From Symsagittifera roscoffensis (taxonomy: Eukaryota > Xenacoelomorpha > Acoela > Convolutidae): 64,000 nucleotides of DNA. Positions 30,401 through 40,734 of the stretch are shown here, in pieces. The position numbers and the translations under genes are program-made. The stretch covers positions 17,537,802 to 17,601,801 of the forward strand of contig NC_087064.1 of assembly GCF_963678635.1 (NCBI RefSeq). Reading direction: 5' to 3'. Numbering within the stretch: position 1 is the stretch's first letter; each line of letters opens with the position of its first letter. The notes beneath the pieces are model-generated. The model was not told the origin of the DNA and did no database searches. It saw nothing but the letters and a program-made list of their open reading frames with translations.

Positions 30401-32369
30401 AATGGTTTGATGTTTACCAATCGGTTTGTTGAAACTTCTTTTTTTATCGTTATGGAAAATTATTTCCAAACTTATCGGAAAAATTTTAGTTTTTCTCAGA
30501 GACTTCTACCTCTTGAATTTCAAAAAAGGGGTATCGATTGGAAAACAGCCCGCTCATCTGTGAGAGTGCATACTCCCCTAGAGTCTCTTTTTACTTGACC
30601 CCTGTGTCTACGGCTTTGCAAAAAGTCTGTGGGGGAATGTTTGATCTGTATTTTTGTAGAGGAATTTTTTGGCCAGCAGTTTTGATTTTTTCTTTAGTTT
30701 TCTCGAAAATACCCGTCTTAAATCTGAGTTTTTGTGTCTCAATGAATAGAAAAATTTTGAAAAGCTACCTGCATCTGCGGCTAAACCCACTTTTTTCTAC
30801 AAAATTATGGCTTTTTGATTTTTGATTTTTGACCTAAACTAACCTCTACCTTGTGGGCTCAATTAAAGACTCAATAGAGATAACGGGCACTTGGAAGCTC
30901 CCCTACATCATGCATTAGCGGCCACTCACAAATCTTACAAAAGTAAAAGTTTTGTTTTTTGACCGTTTTTCAACTTTTTGAATGCTCTCGAAAACTTCCC
31001 TGCCATATCTGAAATTTTGAAATCAATTCAAAAAAAGTGTTGCGGGAAGCTCATTTGCTTATGCGACTACGCTCAAATTTTTCTTTCAACATAAGTTTTG
31101 GCCCTCGGAAATTTCGATTTTTTGACCGTTGTTTTTTGAAAATTTTCGTTTTTCTTCTCAGAAACTACCCTTCCAGATCTGACATTTGGGGTATAATCGA
31201 AAGTACAGTTTGCGTGAGTTTCTTCTGCATAAAAGTCTACGCCCTATTTTTCCACTCGAAAAGCTATGGTCTCTTTGATTTGTTGACCGTTTTGATTTTT
31301 GATTTGTTGACCGTTTCTTGAACTTTTCGCGCCAACTATTCTGCCAAATCTGACATCATAGGTTTAATCGAAACGACACGCTGTTGAAAGCCTACCTTTA
31401 TAATCGGCTATGCCCAGTTTGTATTTTAAAAAAATATGGCCTTCAAACAATTCAATGTTTTGAAACTTTGACATTTGTTTGGAAGCTTTTTGACTTTACG
31501 CGAAAACTACCATGCCGAGTCTCATGTTGTTTTCAATCGAGAAACCCAATTTTGGGATTTTTTTCTGCTTATGCGGCCACAACCTGCTTTTCACAGAAAA
31601 TAGTTATGGATTTTGGAAAGTCTTTCGACTATTTTTCTTAGAATTTTTGACCATTTTATAAAAAATTTTCAACATTCTTAAAATTTACACAATCAAATCT
31701 GAATTTCAAAATTCAATTGAAAAAACCGTTTACGATATTTGTACTTGCAGTTGCGGCGACTTCTTAAATTTTGTGAGGCAAATGTTATCTTCTGGAGCAA
31801 ATTGTTATCTCCTTAATTATATCAAAATTTATTACTCCTCTCAATTATTTTAGTGGAAAAACAATTAAGGCAAAGTCCATTTTTTGAAATCCCATTTTTC
31901 CTGCCGCATCAGTATAGCTAATTCATTCAGTATCAAGCTGGTACCTGCAGCTTTAGTTGAGCCCCTTTTTTTATCGAGTCTTTTGGTTCACCTAGTTTTT
32001 TACAACATGTGCTTGTGTTGAATCGCAAGTAGTGCGAAGTTAGCTTCGCATCTGTGTAAAAAAAATCCCACTAGTTTTTCCTACATAAAAATCATAAAAT
32101 CTATAGAAAACATTGAATAGTTTCACGAAAAGTGAAGACTCGGGGTGTTGAATTGAATGGAAAACCTTCGAATCTCATGTTTGAATTGATGATACTGACT
32201 TGGAAATTATTAGCATGGTGACGAAGTTTCCAAACACTCCCAGAGCACCAGTGGTGGCACACAGAGAATCTACTCCGAATCGGATTATTTTAGACAGCGG
32301 GTAGGCCGAGCCCCAGTCCACGAAGTCCCCGGGAGAGGCCGCGTCTTCACTGTCCGTGTAATTCAGGAC
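21410..32369 (-). CDS. Rhodopsin-class (class A) GPCR, peptide-receptor-like; 5' exon missing
   Basis: Seven-TM receptor on the minus strand. Exons in transcript order are 32369-32200, 29704-29583, 29358-29243 and 22054-21410; phases agree and give about 350 residues to the stop. Exon order shows a sequon (NYT), TM1 with GNF, TM2 with LALSDF (Asp 2.50), TM3 with the disulphide Cys (DWVCKFSMYW) and an E/DRY variant (ADKCTA), ECL2 Cys (TGFC), TM5 with IIPI, TM6 lacking CWxP, and TM7 NSVNFYLY replacing NPxxY. The general look is that of an FMRFamide/neuropeptide receptor, but the ligand is unknown. The initiator Met must lie in an exon above 32369 that I could not find. The intron after the TM2 exon has no usable GT donor; phase fits ACAG|GC. 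The intron before the last exon holds the LTR element. Confidence 0.85.
22179..22204 (+). repeat. 26-bp direct repeat flanking the LTR element (left)
   Basis: TATTTGCATTCG, then A/G-TTAAGTGAAGGTG-type sequence. It occurs here and at 28243-28268 with a single mismatch, two bases outside the left LTR and three bases outside the right one. This is far longer than the usual 4-6-bp Ty3/gypsy target duplication. Confidence 0.8.
22207..22416 (-). repeat. 3' LTR of the gypsy element
   Basis: On the plus strand it runs TGTTGAAAAAGC...CTATGACA, bounded by TG and CA on both strands. It is nearly identical to 28027-28239 apart from about 12 substitutions and two small indels. Confidence 0.92.
22621..23331 (-). 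CDS. Gypsy element: pol C-terminal / post-integrase region
   Basis: Two open segments (23331-22978 and 22965-22621) encode a Lys/Ser/Glu-rich, low-complexity sequence (PPTPADLRKKIAIADSKK, then SYSSQDSESDTTSQK). By position this is the tail of pol after the integrase core. It lacks a recognised domain and is interrupted between the two segments. Confidence 0.6.
23641..24230 (-). pseudogene. Gypsy integrase core, inactivated
   Basis: The minus strand shows QLNFWGLINYLPESKKYVIV, in which the first catalytic Asp of the usual DFWG motif is Asn. The second Asp (VDQGTN) and a HRATGCVERT segment with the catalytic Glu follow. Upstream an H2C2-like segment is visible (24231-24400) but broken by stops. 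The C-terminal part (LEKTVERALGALR) lies in another frame at 23641-23835. Non-functional as it stands. Confidence 0.85.
24403..24795 (-). CDS. Gypsy pol linker between RNase H and integrase
   Basis: An open segment, Thr/Ser-rich at the start and ending with LDPQIEDIYQLVKSKDPGT, sits between RNase H and the H2C2 zinc region, where gypsy elements carry a connection segment. No catalytic motif is present. Confidence 0.5.
   Translation of the reverse strand: MDKSIRKNQKLLQRHPSITSSDDDVEELTRERTLNASTTETISTKSNTILSTPSNFPGETFPTVNPVNTIMSVVPRNCKVVSKATALPELFNLRFIESQYPLDPQIEDIYQLVKSKDPGTASKTDITLNF
25154..25414 (-). CDS. Gypsy RNase H domain (C-terminal half)
   Basis: The minus strand encodes VVWGAEYFQSYVLGQKFQVV, TDHKELVSLL, and FEVEHTPGAKIGLADYLSRH, the standard C-terminal landmarks of Ty3/gypsy RNase H including the final Asp of ADYLSR. 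It follows the RT segment at 25433 with a frame break. Confidence 0.9.
   Translation of the reverse strand: MHAVVWGAEYFQSYVLGQKFQVVTDHKELVSLLNGNNKKNKTMFSRITRILDRLIPFDFEVEHTPGAKIGLADYLSRHPNSEAEPV
25433..26296 (-). pseudogene. Gypsy reverse transcriptase with internal duplication
   Basis: The RT palm is recognisable: MDLTYAYRQLP (first catalytic Asp), FYGLTTMPAEFQRVMDSIL, the FIDDILVFT active-site box, KLTKCNFAQQECKWLGH and LKSFMGSIHSLHKHLPALA, followed by the start of RNase H (GLGAVLEQ). A 51-bp in-frame tandem duplication (26063-26113 repeated at 26114-26164) repeats YRFKTEFYG just before the LTTMPAEF motif and would disrupt the fold. The upstream fingers lie partly in another frame. Confidence 0.9.
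26347..26896 (-). CDS. Gypsy aspartic protease region
   Basis: Two overlapping frames cover this part. The one at 26896-26480 encodes ITINGRKTSVWIDSGSPISI with the DSG active site. The other frame (26763-26347) continues with CPPIIGRDLMSHLGL, the ILGRDxL-type flap region. A frameshift lies between them. Confidence 0.8.
26862..27382 (-). CDS. Gypsy nucleocapsid with CCHC-type knuckles
   Basis: The frame at 27245-26862 encodes an RGRG-type basic stretch, then CFNCDKPGFTREHMNEC and CNFSRKVGHFERTC: two zinc-knuckle-like segments (the second has Ser in place of the second Cys). The neighbouring frame carries the upstream basic linker. It precedes the protease as expected. Confidence 0.85.
27462..27971 (-). 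CDS. Gypsy gag capsid
   Basis: 169 residues starting at an ATG just inside the 5' LTR. It has the gypsy gag outline: WEFWLNRFQL near the N-terminus, then a helical region with FKKERNEKYEVFQLKSRKQR and ESLEQFHAVLNGLAARC (the LxxFxxxLxxLAxxC pattern of capsid C-terminal domains). The frame breaks before the nucleocapsid. Confidence 0.88.
   Translation of the reverse strand: MAGETYGTPMLWEFWLNRFQLGMVAKHSINPKNYYFADSLTATQIAALPEDVEGKNKLAAEQTLISNLYLCLGKRGKEVLHKRRPHLELGEARYLRVLDAMEGEFKKERNEKYEVFQLKSRKQRIGESLEQFHAVLNGLAARCSFGSLESRVLWDVFIVNMTNCEAQNE
28027..28239 (-). repeat. 5' LTR of the gypsy element
   Basis: Partner of 22207-22416; carries an 8-base insertion (AATGTTTT region near 28103-28115) and ends ATGACG where the other LTR ends ATGACA, so its terminal dinucleotide is mutated. 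Confidence 0.92.
28243..28268 (+). repeat. 26-bp direct repeat flanking the LTR element (right)
   Basis: Partner of 22179-22204 with one mismatch (ATTCGAG versus ATTCGAT). Confidence 0.8.
28469..28985 (-). mobile_element. hAT-type MITE with perfect 8-bp TSD and internal duplication
   Basis: 517 bp, bounded by CAGGGGCGGAACTTAGG and CTAGATCCGCCCCTG. The target duplication AATCTATG is perfect (28461-28468 and 28986-28993). About 90 bp of the interior (TTGCCTGCGGCGCAGAACG through GGTCGACCTAAAAAAA) is duplicated in tandem, which accounts for its excess over the 424-bp copies. Confidence 0.93.
30000..30240 (+). repeat. tRNA-derived SINE-like element
   Basis: A tRNA-like head (CGCCTGGAGGTAACGAATATG, about 30008-30060) is followed by TTTGTTTTG and a tail containing ATTTGTCCGCTTATCTTTTG and GACTTAGTTGCCACATCTTG. 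Tails of the same form lie at 34110 and 39955. Confidence 0.5.
30400..31770 (-). repeat. Degenerate tandem array of ~170-bp units in GPCR intron
   Basis: Each unit reads, on the plus strand, roughly CGAAAACTACC..CCAAATCTGA, TTTAATCGA, GCTTATGCG.CTAC, TATGGCC and a GATTTTTTGACCGTTTTT. Unit starts near 30703, 30836, 30985, 31159, 31330, 31499 and 31675 give spacings of about 133-176. The array lies between the TM1 and TM2 exons of the GPCR. Its open frames are repeat artefacts. Confidence 0.75.
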
Positions 32370-35300
32370 CTAAAAGACCATGAACAATAGATGGACATGA
32401 ACTGTAAGCTTTTTTACTGAATAGAAACATTGAAAAGAGGGGGGGGCTTTGTCTTCAGGTATTTTTTTCCACGCAAAACTAGGTATCAAAAATAATTATT
32501 GGAATGAGTCGAGTGAGTTATCATATTAGAGCCGTTTCAGTCTTGATTCGAACATTAATTTATAAAACTAGTGTCAAGAAAAACCGGTTGTTTTTGATTT
32601 TTAATCTAGTATCGAACAAATAGAACGAGCGAACAGGCTCTTAATATGGCAATGAGCTTTTATTTAAGCCGCGAAAACCTAAATTTTTTCCAGTAAATTA
32701 ATTTTTCGAAGATTCTGGTAAAATAAAATCCTAAGAAATTCAAAAAATGTTTCGATTTTTTTAAAATCTGTTTTCGAATGTGCTTAAGGTGATAATATGT
32801 TCATTTTATTATCAAATATGTCTTAGCTCTAGTCTTTCGTTCAAATATTCTCATCATCATTTTGTGGTCAAAACCTACAGTGCTACTTATACAGCAACCG
32901 ACTATCCTGGTTAGTATCCTTTTTAAAGCACTGGAAGGATTTTAAAGAGATACGCATAGTTTTTAACGGCTTCATGAATTTATGCTTTCAATCGAGATCT
33001 AAAATTGTCGAAAAACGGAACTAGATTTGAAAAGATTCTAGAAAAAAAATGTTATTTCGGAATGCTAATTGAACGTACAGTAACCTGTTTTTTTTTGTTC
33101 TTAAGGTTCTTGTAACTGGATAGATGAAGTTACTTTCTCTGAAAATTTAACACTTACCTCAATTGCCATTTTTGAACTAAATTTTTTGTCCCGCTTATCG
33201 ATTTGTAAATTTTTGTAATCTAAAGAAGAGTGAGCATATAAAAGAAACTCCTCGGGCAAAATTCAGTTTCCTTCATGAATAAATTGGTTGGGAGCGCAGG
33301 GCTCTTTTGATGAGACTTGGCGACACTTTATTATATCGTTGGATTTTCATTCAAAAAGACAAAAAGAAAAGATAATTTAGCGAGGAAATGGCTCCTTTCG
33401 ACCGCCCAAAATACTTCTGCTTTTTCTTATTTAAATATTAAATTGTTATTTCGGTTTCCATCTAAATCAGGACAATTTGTTACTTTACTTTAACTCAAAA
33501 TTTTTGCAGCCCATTTTTCCTTAAGTTGATTGGCCTCGTCGGTTTGAAACAACCTCAAAGAGAGTTATTTGATAATGCATTCGAAGCTAATTATAATTTA
33601 TCAATAACAAAATAGAATTGGACACACCTTGATGTATTCTAATTTGCTCCCAAGTGAACAAACGATGCCTTGAGAATAAAAACTACCTAAAGAGTTATCG
33701 TGAAAAATACAAAAAGGTAGATTAAGTCAATGTAAATCAAAGGCGCGCGCAATCAGGGAGATGTTGATATCACCATATTGCAGACGATCAGACTCGGATT
33801 TAGGATTTAGGAGGGGGGGGGGGGGGTGCTCACTAACCAAAGGAGGGTCCTCCTTTGGTGTTATTTTATGACATCTATTTTAGGCTGACCAACCCTAAAA
33901 TTTGAAAGGCGCTTCGGGAAACGTTTTTGTAATCCTGAAAGAACGGGAAAGATTTTTAAGCGTAACTTTTTTTAACCAATTTTAATTGATTGACCTCTGA
34001 CCGTATTCCTTGATAAAGTACCTATAGTAACCTGCCGCTAATTATGCCTAAAACTTCTAAGAAGCCCGCTCAAAGAAATCAGGATCCCAGAATAAGAAAA
34101 AAATTGTCCGTTTATTGTTTGTCTGTTTATGTTTTGTTGGCTTAGTTGACACATCTTGAATTTTCCCCCTTTGCAGATTTCTTTGTAATTAATTTCTTAG
34201 TTTTCAACTAATTCTGCTACCCATTTATTTCTAAAATTCTACTGGCCTTGACTTTGTATATTTTCCTTTTTTGCTTTTTGTTCGATTAAAAAAAATTTTT
34301 AATCGAAAAAAATTTCGTGCGATTAAAAAAATTATCGGCATAAATGATTTCGTCTGATAAGTTTTTGACTTACTAAACTTATTTTGGGCCGCTCGAGGGA
34401 ATGATAAAAAGTATACTTTTCTCCGGATCGCACGAAACGTTAAAAATCTCAGAATAGAATTTATAGTTCAGAGTTTTTCACGACAACAATTTTATTTTCA
34501 CTTGATGGTTGTTTTTTTTTGTATTTTCGTTGAGCTCCGTCTAATGTGTTTCTGTGCGTGTTTTTTTGCAAAACAGAACATCATTCCAGATAACGTTTTG
34601 AAGTTTTTTATTGTGGCTTTTTCCCAAAATTATTTCCGTTTTCTTTGGACTTATTGGCTCTTCTTTTCTTTCCTGTCTGCTAGCTTTCAATGCTACTTTT
34701 GTGTTATCGCAAGTGATGCAAAGCTCCGCTTTGTCTCTGTGTGATTAACATTTCACGCTACTCACAGGATAAGTTAGCTATTCGGTATACAAAGTTGGCT
34801 GCAGCAAAATATTCAGCGCGCACTGTGTGAAATGAAGAATTTATGCAGAATTATTTTTCAAACATAGTCATGCTTGGGATGGACATTCTACGTTTAGTCA
34901 ATGGGGGGAGCTAATTTACAGCTGATTTAAAATGAGGCAGCTAATTGGTTAAATTAACTCCATACACGGCTCAAATCGCAGCACTTATTCTTTGTTATTA
35001 TTAGACTGAAATTCATAATTTTTGCCAATATGTAGTTTACCAAATCTATCCGGGACCAATTAAAGGGCAGTTGGAACATTCCGGGCTTGGCCCTGATACA
35101 AATAGTCTTGTTTTTAGTTATAGTAAAAAATAAAAGTAAGTGAAAAATATAAAAGTAAGTGCTAAAAACTTGAGGTTCCCCAAACTTCGCCACTCTTGCC
35201 TTTCGCTCCTCATTCATCATGAGACTTTTTGTGAGTTAAAAGACTAGAAACGTGCGTGGAACAAAGTGTGCCAATTAATTTAAGAACGCGGAAATGCGTG

Positions 35301-38300
35301 GTTGATGAAGCGAGCCACTTTCAGTTCTGATTCGTATGATAGAAGGAAGTGTTTGCCCAATTAGTTTGTCTCAAATCAATTGGGTAAGATTTTGATTGCG
35401 GAATAATTCAATTTTTTAAATTAAAATCGTTGGCACTTTTGCTTTCAAAAGCTTGAAAGCGCGAATAAAATAGCTCAGAGAGGTATTTTTCAAACCGCCA
35501 AAATTGATAGCAAGTGGAATATCCTGTTTTGATTTGAAGCCAATATGATCAACAATAATTTGAACTCAAGAAAGCGATATTTTCAAAAATGCTGTTATGA
35601 TTTTACCTCAAAAAGTCGATTTTTGCCAAAAAAAAAAAATTGTTGAAAACTATTAACTTGATTACCTCACAAACATCGCATAATAAACATTTTATAATTT
35701 TTCTAAGAAAGTCTGATCAACATGTTATCTGCTACCTTTTCAAGTGAATTGTAAAAAATGTTTAGGAGTATGTGCATAAGTTGTATTCAAAAGTTCCATC
35801 GAGTTTAATAAGTAACTTTTTGTGACCAGCAGAGTATTAGCAACTGGCGCAGAAGTGTTTTTCTTTGCCAAAAACTTTTGAGAACAGACATCTCAATTTC
35901 AAAACTTTTGATTCCTTGCAAATTTCAATGGACATAAGGAAATCATTTTCTTTTATTTTTCGGCTTTTTTTAAGTCATCTCGTCCAGGTTTTTTGTTATA
36001 ATGATTTGAAGATTTCCTCTTATTCTTTTTCAAAGGCCCGCGAATCACGCCATTTTTTATGCAAAAACGCGAATGGCGCAAAAATTGAGCAATAGGTTTC
36101 AAATCAGACGTTAATATCAGATATCACAGGTGAATGAAGAAACTACGCAATGGTTCACTATCCTCAATTTTGGTGTCTTTTCAGGCTTCGATCATAATAT
36201 TTTTTAGAAATTGAGTAAGTTGGTAATTTGGAGCTTTATAGGTTGTTTTTACACTCACACATACACACAAAAAAAAGCGAATCTTAGCAAAAAAAATAGC
36301 AACCATTTTTTGGTATCCTTGAATTTTCTAATGCCTCCAACTTTCCGCTGACAATTTCGTACATCATATCAACCCTTCTCACTATCAGCAAGCATATTCT
36401 CTTATTTTATTCAAAATAGCATAAAGTGATATGAATATTCAAATTTATGTTCAGAATCCTTAAATAACAGTCAAAACTGATTTAAGGGTTAAAAACAAAA
36501 TATTCTCAGCAAAATAATTTCATTAAATGAGTTGAAACACTATCAAAAACTTAAAAGAAAAACTTTCATCTTTAATACGATTTCGCAAATGAGCATGGAA
36601 TACGAAAGTTATTGGAGGCACGTAGTCAAGCTCAAAAGGTGGAAATTGCTGAGCTTAAACGCGCTACTGTTACGATTTTTTTTCGGGCTGCAAAAATGGT
36701 CCACTGTATAATTATATAAAATCCATAAAAACTGCAATTCATTTTGAAGTAAATGACTTAAATCAACTTTTTTGCGGAATGTTAGGTTATAGGCAACGAA
36801 AAACTAGTAAGAAAAAAAGATCTTTAGTCTTCCTTATAGTTTTTCTATTTTCGTTTTTTTTTTTCAGTTTATTTGATACACTAATTACTAATTAAGCACT
36901 ATTATGCGATTTTGTCAAAAAAACTTTAAAAAATTGTTTTTCTTGGAGTTACGTAATATCTGATGTAAAAAGAAAGTATACGAATTAATACTGGTTTTCT
37001 TTTCAAAATAAAATTGATTTTCATTCTTTTGTCATTACAGTGTTTGCCGTTTTTGATTTCAATCTAAAAAGGCCCAAAATCTCTGTAACCAAAATTCCGT
37101 ACAAATTCGTTCGAACTCTCTTCGAAGAGTTATGATGTTTTACTATCAGCAATAAAAACAAGCAACAAAAACTTGATTACATCTGGCTAGAGCGAAATCA
37201 TTCAGTTTCTTTCTTAGACAAACAGATTACACGGAAGCGTGCGCGCTTCGTCAGTATTTGAAAAATTATCTTTCCTCGTGAAATTTGCATGTTTTTCCTC
37301 AACACTGTCATTTTTGAATCGCAATCGCCTGTTGAGCAGTAACTGAATTGGTTGCGAGCTTTGATGAGTATTATAAAACAATTAGAAATTTGAATTCAAA
37401 AGTTTGAAGTATAAGGTGTTTTTCTCGTATAACTAAAAAAATATGTACCTTTGTTGACCAAAAGTGCAGTTCATACAAGTCTCATACTTTTTCTTATGCC
37501 TTGAAAACACTTTATAAAAGTTTTTGGAAGTTATATGACTATCATTTGAAATTTATATGACAACTGTTTTCTTTTCTTTTTACGGAATTGCATGACCATT
37601 TTTTTCATTCTTTTGAAATATATGGCTAGCAGTTTTCTGTAATTTACATTTACGCAATTTTTTTCTTTTGCTTTTTGTTTTACTAATTTCCGAGGTTAGA
37701 ACAACATTTAAAATATCATAGAAAAGTGTATTACAAAATTTTGGCATGAGGTAAAACTATCATTGAAACAGCGGTATCATAAAATCAATCATTTCTTACA
37801 AATTGCGCTGAAAAAATCAACAATAATTTTTTTCAATTGCTTGAAATATTGCGCGATTTTTTTGCAGAAGAGTGTCTAGATTCTGTTCGGAATAAAAACG
37901 CAGGTTTGGAGTGAATGCAAGAAAATATATCTCACAATTTGATATAGCTTTTGGTAAACTCGACTACGTTATTGACAAAAAATTATAGAATTGCATGCAA
38001 TTTTTTTCTAACAAGTTTATTTGAGTACGGAATTGATTTTGCGACTGAAAAACAGTTTCGGGGAATTTCGGCAAATGAATTTGGGGAAAATTTGCTTTCC
38101 CTTTTTCTGCGAGAACTTTGGGAACATCTTATGCCGCATACTTTTTCGTTCGACAAATTCAGAAGTTTTCAAATTGCGCTTTTGAAAACAATATGCACAC
38201 TCCTTCAATTATGCAATGTTTTGCAAAGTGTGTTCTAAAACGCGGCGCACGAAAATTTGCGAAAGTTACGCTTTTCTGGCGCTTCGGGAGAAATCAAAAA

Positions 38301-38380
38301 AATAGTTGAAAGAATTTTTTTTCAAAGCCAGCTGGATGAAATCACAAATCAGAAGTCAACCATGCAACCGAAAAATGACT
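32370..38380. other. Gene-poor interval upstream of the GPCR exons
   Basis: No exon recognised, although the GPCR's first coding exon should lie here or beyond. It contains a truncated hAT-type MITE (about 33795-33965), a SINE tail near 34110, and a repeat at about 34930-35110 (AAAGGGCAGTTGGAACATTC) shared with 44280, 46675 and 54500. 35200-37950 is AT-rich with nothing recognisable. Confidence 0.5.
33795..33965 (-). mobile_element. hAT-type MITE, truncated
   Basis: CGGATTTAGG, a G run, CCAAAGGAGGGTCCTCC, GGCTGACCAACCCTAAAATTT and GGCGCTTCGG keep the family order; the rest is missing. Confidence 0.6.
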
Positions 38381-38384
38381 GTGA

Positions 38385-39130
38385 GGCATCCGTCCCCTAG
38401 TGGGTCTGGTGGATAACTTCGAGTACCATGTCCCTCAGATCAATTGATATGACCACTCGAGCATCGATAAACACACACTCGTCTCGTGCATTCAATCTTT
38501 TGAGGAATTTGTGGAGATTTGCCCTATACGATTGCTTTCTGGCCTCTACGCAGATAGAAAATTTTTCAAACTCTCTAGCTCGGAAAAAAAAACGTTAACT
38601 TTGCTAATATAAATTCCGAATCGTAATTGCTTACTGGTAGCGCAAAATTATTTGGGTTTCTTGAGACGTAGTCAGCATATCTTAGGTGTTGAATTTCGAA
38701 GCAGAAGAGAAATAAGCGTTTAATCCATCTGATTAGATTGTATGAGGTTTTTCTTCTGATGCTTTTGGTGAAATATTTTCCATATCGATAGTGTTTGAAG
38801 TATTCGAATGGCCAAACTACTCTCGAAGCTCCAAATCATTATTGAGTACTTTTATTCCTATGTATTCAGGAAACGTGTTGCATACAAAATCTGTACATAA
38901 CCATCTCAGAAACTTTGCCATAGTGCCACTCCAAGTCTAACTTTTGAGGCATCGCACACTGCTCTAGTTTCAGTTTTAGTTGATATGTCTTCTATTTTCA
39001 GTTGTGTCGGCCGACAGTTAAAAGATTTTCTGATACGTTCTTTTTATGGATGTCTTCTCATTTAAAGTTAATCTTTTTCGCTGTTCATCAACGGTTTCGT
39101 GAAGACTACGGTCCATCCATCTGCTCAATT
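38385..39130 (-). pseudogene. Second, decayed Ty3/gypsy pol relic (RNase H to H2C2)
   Basis: With stops and frame changes the minus strand reads CDASKVRLGVALWQ (RNase H start, near 38920-38960), then a YFKHYRYGKYFTK segment and FEIQHLRYADYVSRNP (RNase H end, near 38660-38700). At 38400-38560 it reads LNARDECVFIDARVVI and LRDMVLEVIHQTH, the connection before the H2C2 zinc domain. The order is that of gypsy pol. It is a different copy from the element at 22-28 kb and no LTRs were recognised. Confidence 0.7.
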
Positions 39131-39236
39131 GGTTGTTATAATCGGCCCAATGGTTCAGTGTAAAATCTGTTGCTTGCTGCGTCTTCTTTTGAAATATGTA
39201 TCCATAAGGCGATTTTCATGCTGTTTTACAAGCTGT

Positions 39237-39716
39237 CTGACTTGTGATTGATCAGAAATGACATTGTGCTTTTTGATTCCGCTATTGCGACTGCCATTTG
39301 TGTTTTGTTTTCTTGAGAAATCAGCAACAACTAATAAAATTATGTGACCATCGCAGGAGGATATCGGGAATTTTCCGCCCTCCTCAGAGGGTATACCCCC
39401 TGACAATTCGAAGTCCCAATTTTGGACACTTTTTTGCGGCATCGATTTTCGATCGACAAACTCAGAAGTTCTTCATTGGCGTTTGAAGCCAATATACACT
39501 CAATTTTGTTTCTTTATTTTGATAAAAACCATCGAGCATTTTTAAAGTTAAAATCTTTCGAAAAAAAGTTTCCTAAACGTGGTGCAATACGGTTCGCCGA
39601 AACTGCTTGCCCCGTCTTCGAATGGAATCTGTTTCGATGCGGCGTTTTTTAGTCATACTGACACGTGATTGATCAGAAATGACATTGGGTCTCCTGAATC
39701 CGCCACTGTGATTGCC
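39237..39716 (+). repeat. 59-bp direct repeats bracketing a divergent MITE-like segment
   Basis: 39237-39295 and 39658-39716 are near-copies (GTGATTGATCAGAAATGACATTG core, shown here in part). Between them 39350-39650 resembles the hAT-MITE interior (TCAGAGGGTATACCCCC, CCAATTTTGGACAC, GGCGTTTGAAGCCAATATACACT). A related fragment lies at about 38130-38300. Confidence 0.6.
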
Positions 39717-39844
39717 TCCAAGCGTTATCAGATCAGAACATGCGCTTTTTTCGCGTTAACAACTTGTTTAACAGATCCACTTGAATCACTTATATCTTGG
39801 TTCAAAAATAGCTCCAAATGTTATGCGTTTCAAGTACTTAGCCT

Positions 39845-40140
39845 GTAGGTGGGGGATGCGTTTGGAACGGCAAGGACGGCAAACTTTGTTGACTCGAATC
39901 TGGCCAAGGACTTTTTCTCAAAATGAAAATTATCCTTTCCAAAGATTGTGGGCCTCTTGTTTGTCTGCTGGCTTTATTGGCTCAGTTGCCACATCGTAAA
40001 ATTGGTTTTTAGCGCAATCTTCAATTGGTTGTTTTAAGTGCTTTGAATTATTTCTATACTTGTTTTGACTTCGTATAATTTTCTGTTTTTGTATAATTTT
40101 CACTTAAAATTTTGTTCGATTTGAATCGTTTCAGCTTGTA
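39845..40140 (+). repeat. tRNA-derived SINE-like element
   Basis: GTGGGGGATGCGTTTGGAACGG with TTGACTCGAATCTGGCC at tRNA spacing, then a tail with CTTGTTTGTCTGCTGGC and GGCTCAGTTGCCACATCG as in the copies at 9.3, 30.1 and 40.8 kb. Confidence 0.5.
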
Positions 40141-40533
40141 TATTATCGACCTATTTAAAGTCATTTCAGGAAAATCATGAATTTTTTCATTCATATTGGA
40201 TTGAACAGAATGCTACAATTCTTAGAAAGAAATTATAGTTTAAAGTTTTTCATGACAGCAAATAAATTTTCGGTTCTACTGGAGTTTACTCAATTTTGGT
40301 CGGTTCAGTTGCTGCTTGTTAGTTACTTTTCTATTTTTCATCAACAACCTTCGATTGTGTTTCTTAACGAGTTTTCCGAAAACGGAGTATAATTTCAGAC
40401 AACCTTTTGATTTTTTCAAGCTGTGCTTTTTTGAAGGTTTTTTCAACTTTTTTGGACCTAGTGGCTGTCTTTTCTTGTCTGCTTATTATAAATTGAAATT
40501 CAATCAACCATCTGGAACATCTGGCGTAGAAGT

Positions 40534-40567
40534 AACACACACACATACACACACACACATACACACA
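40534..40567 (+). repeat. CA microsatellite
   Basis: An interrupted (CA)n run with three ATACACAC interruptions. Confidence 0.95.
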
Positions 40568-40734
40568 TCTGCTAGAGACAGCAAAGTCTCGTGGTTCGAA
40601 AACGACCTGGGAGTGTTTTTTTTGCAAACATGAGTTTTTGTAATTTTTCGGTTTATCCGTCCGTTTATATATTTTTGTCGGCTTAGATCCTCTAACCATA
40701 TTTTTTCTAAAGGTTCAATTTTCTTTTAAGTTGT

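Noticed and set aside
30538-30825. 95-codon frame with Cys and hydrophobic residues
   Set aside because: It lies within the ~170-bp repeat array; similar frames appear in each unit.
34954-35220. Minus-strand frame starting MMNEERKARVAKFGEP
   Set aside because: It overlaps a dispersed repeat also seen at 44, 46 and 54 kb and lacks splice or domain support.
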